Of a stretch of DNA of 21,878 nucleotides, positions 16,470 to 21,878 are shown in pieces; the first letter of the stretch is position 1, and every line of letters begins with the position of its first letter. The notes below the pieces were generated by a model. It had not been told where the DNA came from. It did not search any database and worked only from the letters and a program-made list of their open reading frames with translations. The position numbers were made by a program, and so were the translations under genes. Source of the stretch: Opitutales bacterium (GTDB lineage Bacteria; Verrucomicrobiota; Verrucomicrobiia; Opitutales; JAIRKQ01); contig JAIDVZ010000195.1 of assembly GCA_029059365.1 (NCBI GenBank), positions 1-21,878 on the forward strand, written 5' to 3'.

Positions 16470-19400
16470 CTAACGTGAATAATCACGCAAACGATCAAGT
16501 GCGTTCAACACAGCGCTTGTACCATCATCATCGTTATCTCGCGAACTTTTACCGAGCATAAAACCAGCAGATTTTACATCATGTATAGACTTGATTCCGC
16601 TTTTCCACGCATTAACAAACATTTTCGATAATGCATGTAGATTAGGAGCCGCTAAAAACAGCCGAATCGATTGTGCCTGATCTATCCACTGCTGAACAAT
16701 GGATGCCTGTGCAATCAATACCTCGGTATCAATCATAAACGCAGTACAGTATAAATTTTTAATATCATCCGAAATCTCATCAATTGCAGCTAATTCACCC
16801 TCAAAATAACGAATCTGCTTATGTATCTCTTTGTTCCAGAATTCATGTTTTTTCAGCGTATTCACTAGTTCTTGGCTAATTACCATCATCTCGTGGTTAC
16901 CAGAAAGTGTCTTAGTGAAAACGTTACGTGTAGCCGGGGTAAGGCCAGGATAACATCCCATCAAACGTGATATTTTTCTGGTCGGAGAATTGGCATTTAG
17001 ATAAGCATTTCGTATGCCATACTTCTTTAAATCCTGTCTAATATGGTCCCAATCAAGCGCAGTTTTCACTCCCTTTGGGGCAAAATCCATGGGTAATTTC
17101 CCGAGTTTCCATTCAGTATCGTTATAAACTGGACAAGGACCTGATTTCTTGGCCAATGCAATCGACTCTTCAATCGTGTCGTATGAAAGATGCTCGAAGC
17201 ATTCATTAATAAATTTTAATGTTTGCTCACTGTTGAATGGCAAATTTTTATGATAAAGTGCATTTTGGAATCCCATGATGCCAAGCCCGATCGCTCGATA
17301 CTTTTCAGCAAATATACGAGATGCTTTCGTTGGATAAAAATTGACATCAACAATCGAGTCAAGTGCACGCACCGCTATACGCACAGTTTCTCGCAATTTT
17401 TCATGATCAAGTGTACCATCTTGGCGCAAATGTTTACTAATATCTAACGAACCTGTGTTACACACTGCGGTTTCATCAACAGATGTGTTCAGCACGTGCT
17501 CTAGACACAAATTTGGAGAATGAATAACCCCATTTTTGCACATATTCGATCGGTTACAGGTGTCCTTAAACGCGATCTTTGGATAGCCCGTCTCGAAGAT
17601 TCTTTGCATGATTTTTTGCCACAATTCCGGTGCGGATAAACGCTTGGAGAATATTTCTCCATTGATCGCTTTTTTTTCAAACTCCAGATAAGCTTTTTCA
17701 AATTCTTCACCGTACAGATCGTGCAGGCTCCTTACATCTGCTGGATTAAATAATGTCCAATCTTCATTTTCTTCCAGCCGTTTCATGAACAGATCGGGTA
17801 TCCAGAGTACAGTCCCTAATTCTTCGCTATGTACACCGGCATAGCTACTCTTCTTTTTATAATCAATGAAATCTTGAACATCACAGTGCCAGATCTCCAA
17901 TGCTGCTATTCCACGCCCGCGTCTGCGTTCCGTTCCTTGGTTCGCAACCGCTAATTGATGCTGATGAAGCTGCAAAAAGGGGATTATCCCGGGAGAATCA
18001 CCTCGCGTACCCTTTATCCTCATTCCATGTCCACGGACATTTGTCCATGATCCACCTACGCCACCTCCCCACTTCGAGATAAACGCATTGTCCGCAATAC
18101 CACGCCCCATGATACTCTCTAAATCATCTTCTATGTGGTAAACATAACTTGCACACATCTGTGCCTTTGGCGTTCCTGCGTAGTATAACGTCGGAGTTGA
18201 TAAACAAAAACGTCGATCTTTCAATAAATTGTACAGAGCAATGACATCATCTTCCGAACGATCCTTTGTCAGAAACACGCCCATAGCAACACGCATCCAA
18301 AGCATCTGCGGGGTTTCCAAAATTTTCTGTTCTCCATCACGCAATAGGTAATTTTCGACCAAACTTTGTAGGGCAATCGCATCGAACTTGAAGTCAGCAC
18401 ATACATCAAGCACAGTGGCTAGCTTACCGAGATCATATTTCAACATGTCCTTATTAAGCAGACCGGACTTCACACCGTACTTAATATATTTTTCAAACAC
18501 TGCTATCTGCTTCTCACGCAATCTATCCATGCCGTCGGTCATGCAGTGCCAGTCAAAAATTTCTTCATACAAATATGACAGTTGTATACGAGCGGCAAAA
18601 ATCGCAAATCCAGGATCCTTCTCAATCAACCCACGGGCATTTTCAATGATCCGTTCTCTAAGAGTCTGATTATCAATCTCATTTACTATTCCATCGCGCA
18701 ATGACCCAACGACCTCATCATGCGTCAAATGCGAATCAATCCCTTCATGTGCAAACATTATTCGTGCCTGCAAATCAGATCCATCCCATAAGAAGCTCTC
18801 GCCATCGCCCTCTTTTATTAAGATTATTGATTCTTGATATCCTGCATCACCAGAAGATTCTTCCAATGTGTCAGCACGCATACGGGCACGCTGAGCACGG
18901 TATAAAATATATGCTTCTGCGACTTTGAAAAAACCTGCACGCATGAGTTCTTCCTGTACAGCATTTTGAACATCCTCGATATCGACAAAAGATAGTCCAG
19001 CTTCGATGATATTGCACGTCACCGCATCTGCAATCTTGGCAGCTGGCGCAGGGTCCTGATTAACTGACAAAAATGCTTGAGCAACCGCATGCTCAATTTT
19101 CGATTTATTCCAAGGCACGACTTGTTTATTCCGACGAATGAGCTTTATCGTCGGGCTACAACGACAAGAATTGTTATAATCTTCACGCTCAAGACGCTTT
19201 TTCATGACGAAACTACGGGCAATATCGTTCCTCTCATTGCGCACTAAGATTTCCTCAATTATATTATCAAGCTCGCTGCTGCTCAGTGTGTGGGTTTTAT
19301 ATTTCGTACTTTCCAGCGCAACAGCTGATACCATATTAGCAACTAGCTGCTTATTCTCTTTCGTGAAAATATCGGACTCTCCACGTGATAAGCAAACATT

Positions 19401-19562
19401 CGTCAGTGCTTCACCAATCTCCCGCGCAACATTGGCAAGATTACATTCTGGATGAGCATCTTTTGCAACGACTATCTTCTCCCAACGAAAATTCGGTTTT
19501 TCCTCATTAGGGGTAGAAATTAAACGTTTGAGTTCCAAATTTTCCTTCGCGTCTATAAACAT
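16470..19562 (-). CDS. nrdA: Class I-like ribonucleotide reductase large subunit (NrdA), atypical
   Basis: Reduces ribonucleotides to deoxyribonucleotides. From ATG 19562 it has 1030 residues, much longer than E. coli NrdA (761) and near the Chlamydia length. There is a degenerate ATP-cone-like region (about 24-122), a clear ATP cone (137-230: IKLIRRNKQVVPWNKSKIEHAV) and a third cone-like segment (245-335). The barrel follows, with STPTLYYAGTPKAQ, the thiyl-radical motif PNLCLE (N684, C686, E688) and AVCNTGSLDI (C701). Odd points: the first redox Cys position is Ser472, with Cys470 two residues before. The two radical-transfer tyrosines are replaced in GIKSIHDVKSAG (H994-D995). The last ~35 residues have no cysteine. 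No nrdB is in the window. A TTG at 19598 is open, but it overlaps a TTGACT promoter-like hexamer, so I prefer the ATG. It lies downstream of nrdD and upstream of sodA. Confidence 0.88.
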   Translation of the reverse strand: MFIDAKENLELKRLISTPNEEKPNFRWEKIVVAKDAHPECNLANVAREIGEALTNVCLSRGESDIFTKENKQLVANMVSAVALESTKYKTHTLSSSELDNIIEEILVRNERNDIARSFVMKKRLEREDYNNSCRCSPTIKLIRRNKQVVPWNKSKIEHAVAQAFLSVNQDPAPAAKIADAVTCNIIEAGLSFVDIEDVQNAVQEELMRAGFFKVAEAYILYRAQRARMRADTLEESSGDAGYQESIILIKEGDGESFLWDGSDLQARIMFAHEGIDSHLTHDEVVGSLRDGIVNEIDNQTLRERIIENARGLIEKDPGFAIFAARIQLSYLYEEIFDWHCMTDGMDRLREKQIAVFEKYIKYGVKSGLLNKDMLKYDLGKLATVLDVCADFKFDAIALQSLVENYLLRDGEQKILETPQMLWMRVAMGVFLTKDRSEDDVIALYNLLKDRRFCLSTPTLYYAGTPKAQMCASYVYHIEDDLESIMGRGIADNAFISKWGGGVGGSWTNVRGHGMRIKGTRGDSPGIIPFLQLHQHQLAVANQGTERRRGRGIAALEIWHCDVQDFIDYKKKSSYAGVHSEELGTVLWIPDLFMKRLEENEDWTLFNPADVRSLHDLYGEEFEKAYLEFEKKAINGEIFSKRLSAPELWQKIMQRIFETGYPKIAFKDTCNRSNMCKNGVIHSPNLCLEHVLNTSVDETAVCNTGSLDISKHLRQDGTLDHEKLRETVRIAVRALDSIVDVNFYPTKASRIFAEKYRAIGLGIMGFQNALYHKNLPFNSEQTLKFINECFEHLSYDTIEESIALAKKSGPCPVYNDTEWKLGKLPMDFAPKGVKTALDWDHIRQDLKKYGIRNAYLNANSPTRKISRLMGCYPGLTPATRNVFTKTLSGNHEMMVISQELVNTLKKHEFWNKEIHKQIRYFEGELAAIDEISDDIKNLYCTAFMIDTEVLIAQASIVQQWIDQAQSIRLFLAAPNLHALSKMFVNAWKSGIKSIHDVKSAGFMLGKSSRDNDDDGTSAVLNALDRLRDYSR

Positions 19563-19613
19563 GATTTCTGAATTAAATTTTAATAAACGAACAGTCAACT
19601 ATTCGTGGCAAAA

Positions 19614-19660
19614 TAAAAAAGATAAAAAATTGGCTGAGCAAAAAAACCTCTACCCAGCCA
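19614..19660 (-). terminator. Probable terminator after nrdD
   Basis: On the minus strand TGGCTGGG pairs with CTCAGCCA (8 bp, one G-U) around a 14-base loop (19660-19631). ATTTTTTATCTTTTTT follows directly (19630-19615). The large loop makes it weaker than a typical terminator, but the two T-runs are convincing. It lies 28 bases after the nrdD stop and would separate nrdD from nrdA. TTGACT (19598-19593) and TTTAAT (19577-19572), 15 bases apart, could then be an nrdA promoter with almost no leader; this is weak. Confidence 0.7.
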
Positions 19661-19688
19661 ACTTCATAAAATATCCTAACAAACAAAT

Positions 19689-21839
19689 TTAACTAGCTTT
19701 CGCACATTCACAAAGCTCGTTGGTATCAAAACACAAACTTGTACGCATTTTGAACTCCGCTTGTTTACCATCGTTCCATTGCTGCACCGGACGTAGATAA
19801 CCAACAATACGTGAATATATCTCCGTTTTCTTTCCACAATGTGGACAAACCGATTGCTCACCAGATAAATAACCATGCTCTGGACAGATCGAAAAAGTCG
19901 GGGTTAAAGAATAGTACGGCAATTTATAGTTTTGGGCAACCTTCCGGACCAACTCCTTTACGACATTCTTGTCCGATATACGCTCACCGAGGAATAAATG
20001 TACAACTGTACCACCAGTAAATTTCGTCTGTAATTCATCCTGATGATCCAACACCGCGAACAAATCATCGGTATAATTCACCGGTACATGTATTGAATTT
20101 GTGTAATACGGCACATCGTTATCATCTCTTTGTCTATCCTCATTGGCAGCTAAAATGGCATTCCCAAAACGACTTTTATCTTTTCTCGCCAATCTAAAAG
20201 AGGTGCCTTCAGCCGGGGTAGCCTCGAGATTATAATGGTTACCAGTCTTTTTCTGATACTCCAAAATTTTAGCACGCATAAAATCCAACACCTCAAGTGC
20301 GAATGCTTTGCCCTCCGGTGTTGTGATATCCTTTTTCAGGAAATTCAAACATGCCTCGTTCATGCCGACCAACCCGATCGTTGAAAAGTGATTCTTCCAA
20401 TACTTTCCAAAACGTTCAAAGATATGTTTGAGATAAAATGTCGTATAAGGATATAAATTAGACGCTGTCAATTTCTCCAACAGCTCACGCTTAATTTCCA
20501 AACTTTCACTGGCGAGATCCATCAAATTTGATAGACGTGATAAAAACTCTTCCTTAGATTTCGACAAAAACCCGATTCTTGGGAGATTGATAGTAACAAC
20601 TCCTACACTACCGGTCAAAGGATTAGCTCCAAACAACCCACCTCCGCGTTTATCGAGTTGAGTATTATCGATACGCAAACGACAACACATCGAGCGTGAA
20701 TCTTCCGGATTCATATCCGAATTGATAAAATTCGAAAAATAAGGGATACCATACTTACCGGTCATTTCCCAAAGTCCATCGAGATTAGGATTATCCCAAT
20801 CAAAATCCTTGGTCAAGTTGATGGTTGGGATTGGGAAAGTCATTATTCGTCCACGAGCATCCCCGTTGGTCATCACCTCAAATAATGCTCGATTAAAAAT
20901 ATCCATCTCATTCTGGAATTCAGAATATTTATTCTCCTTCATCTCGCCACCGATAATAACCGGCTCATTTGCCAGGTGCTTCGGACAAAACAGATCAAGT
21001 GTAATATTAGTGAATGGGGTTTGAAATCCAACCCTGGTTGGAACATTAATATTAAAAACAAATTCCTGTAACGCTTGTTTTACTTGTTCAAAGGTCAAAT
21101 TATCAAAACGAATGAAAGGCGCAAGCAAGGTATCAAAATTCGAAAATGCCTGTGCACCTGCAGCTTCTCCCTGCAAGGTATAAAAGAAGTTCACAATTTG
21201 GCCAAGTGCTGTACGCAAATGTTTTGGTGGACGAGCTTCAATTTTACCAGACACCCCACAAAATCCTTCACGCAACAAATCCGCCAAGTCCCAACCAACA
21301 CAGTATACTGATAATTGATTGAGATCATGTATATGAAAATCACCCGATTCGTGAGCATCGCGTATGCGTGATGGATAAACACTGTTCAACCAATACGTCT
21401 GACTTAATGCCCCGGACAAATAATGATTCAACCCTTGTAAAGAGTAGCTCATATTGCTGTTCTCACGTACCTCCCAGTCCGCACGGGAAATATATTGATT
21501 AATTCTCTCAATTTCGGCCTGCTTAGCGATTTCCGGCAAACGATTCCTACGATCGCGTGCCAAAATAAATGTTTTGGCAGTTACATGATATCTAGATAGC
21601 ATCAATGTCTGCTCGATAAAATCTTCAATCTGGTCGATACTTGGCTCATTATTCGGACAATATTCCCAAATTTTGGCAATTACTTCACGTGTGAGATCCC
21701 ATGCGACCTCCGATCCGTATTCATGTGTCGCCTTCCCAGCCTCAAACAAAATCTGGTAAATTTGACCATGAAGCATGACCTCACGTGACACTTCTTGGAC
21801 CACACCACACGAACAATCTCTTTTCCTTGTTTTCTCCAT
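19689..21839 (-). CDS. nrdD: Anaerobic (class III) ribonucleoside-triphosphate reductase
   Basis: Oxygen-sensitive glycyl-radical enzyme that makes dNTPs without oxygen, after activation by the radical-SAM protein NrdG (not in this window). The 716 residues comprise an N-terminal ATP cone (about 23-100, lacking the usual first strand), the barrel with GDFHIHDL, SMCCRLRID (C385, C386) and RGGGLFGANPLTGSVGVVTINLP, and a zinc site at C652, H655, C665 and C668. In this site the first CxxC is CxxH. The radical glycine is G680 in RIVGYLRPVQQWNDGKQAEF. Beyond that is an extra tail with three cysteines (SLCFDTNELCECAKAS) of unknown role. The ATG at 21839 has no clear ribosome binding site; only 39 bases upstream are in the window. 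A terminator-like hairpin separates it from nrdA. Confidence 0.95.
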   Translation of the reverse strand: MEKTRKRDCSCGVVQEVSREVMLHGQIYQILFEAGKATHEYGSEVAWDLTREVIAKIWEYCPNNEPSIDQIEDFIEQTLMLSRYHVTAKTFILARDRRNRLPEIAKQAEIERINQYISRADWEVRENSNMSYSLQGLNHYLSGALSQTYWLNSVYPSRIRDAHESGDFHIHDLNQLSVYCVGWDLADLLREGFCGVSGKIEARPPKHLRTALGQIVNFFYTLQGEAAGAQAFSNFDTLLAPFIRFDNLTFEQVKQALQEFVFNINVPTRVGFQTPFTNITLDLFCPKHLANEPVIIGGEMKENKYSEFQNEMDIFNRALFEVMTNGDARGRIMTFPIPTINLTKDFDWDNPNLDGLWEMTGKYGIPYFSNFINSDMNPEDSRSMCCRLRIDNTQLDKRGGGLFGANPLTGSVGVVTINLPRIGFLSKSKEEFLSRLSNLMDLASESLEIKRELLEKLTASNLYPYTTFYLKHIFERFGKYWKNHFSTIGLVGMNEACLNFLKKDITTPEGKAFALEVLDFMRAKILEYQKKTGNHYNLEATPAEGTSFRLARKDKSRFGNAILAANEDRQRDDNDVPYYTNSIHVPVNYTDDLFAVLDHQDELQTKFTGGTVVHLFLGERISDKNVVKELVRKVAQNYKLPYYSLTPTFSICPEHGYLSGEQSVCPHCGKKTEIYSRIVGYLRPVQQWNDGKQAEFKMRTSLCFDTNELCECAKAS

Positions 21840-21878
21840 GACTATAAAAATTTTAAGTTAAATTGTACACAATAATAC

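Noticed and set aside
16403..16498. N-terminal extension of the superoxide dismutase by 32 codons
   Set aside because: It would overlap nrdA, carries no conserved SOD residues, and the GGAGG points to ATG 16402.
16470..19562. Assignment of the long reductase to class II (AdoCbl, NrdJ)
   Set aside because: The thiyl motif is NLCLE with the second Cys 15 residues later, as in class I, not the NPCGE type; no B12-binding motif is recognisable. It remains possible only as a divergent form.
19563..19688. NrdR-box pair upstream of nrdA
   Set aside because: I found no convincing palindromic match to the NrdR consensus in this gap; only a terminator-like hairpin and weak promoter-like hexamers are visible.

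Overview
This is an AT-rich bacterial chromosome segment that is almost entirely coding. It has eleven protein genes I can support, short intergenic gaps (all under 130 bases), and no rRNA, tRNA, CRISPR array, insertion sequence or phage gene that I can see. The gene content suggests a Gram-negative member of the PVC group, most likely Verrucomicrobiota. The hints are an UppP with an N-terminal signal-like extension and a longer first loop, a very long NrdA with several ATP-cone regions (Chlamydia NrdA is of similar length), a stand-alone 5'-3' exonuclease, and a ~1130-residue protein resembling PPi-dependent PEP carboxykinase. This placement is inference; no marker gene in the window settles it.

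Layout. (1) 23-1117 (+): prfA, overlapping convergently with comEC at its 3' end. (2) 4041-1069 (-): miaB then comEC, 54 bases apart and probably co-transcribed. (3) 4137-5565 (+): a small single-pass membrane protein overlapping a stand-alone 5'-3' exonuclease by 17 bases. (4) 10820-5557 (-): glmS, a secreted TPR protein and uppP, with gaps of 1 and 4 bases, so clearly an operon. GlmS makes glucosamine-6-phosphate for peptidoglycan and LPS, and UppP recycles the undecaprenyl carrier, so the theme is envelope synthesis. (5) 12119-10890 (-): an RlmD/TrmA-type RNA uracil methyltransferase. (6) 12247-15639 (+): the large PEPCK-like protein, followed by two hairpins, the second a classical terminator. 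(7) 21839-15755 (-): nrdD (anaerobic class III ribonucleotide reductase), a terminator-like hairpin, a class I-like nrdA, and a superoxide dismutase. This block links DNA precursor supply with and without oxygen to superoxide defence.

The most interesting observation is in the NrdA-like protein. It keeps the thiyl-radical core (N684, C686, E688, C701) but has His-Asp where class I enzymes have the two radical-transfer tyrosines. It has no cysteine pair at the C-terminus, and Ser at the position of the first redox cysteine, with a Cys two residues upstream. It therefore looks like a class I enzyme without the usual long-range radical path. The neighbouring NrdD has an unusual cysteine-containing C-terminal tail. 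The superoxide dismutase has His where Mn enzymes carry Gln.
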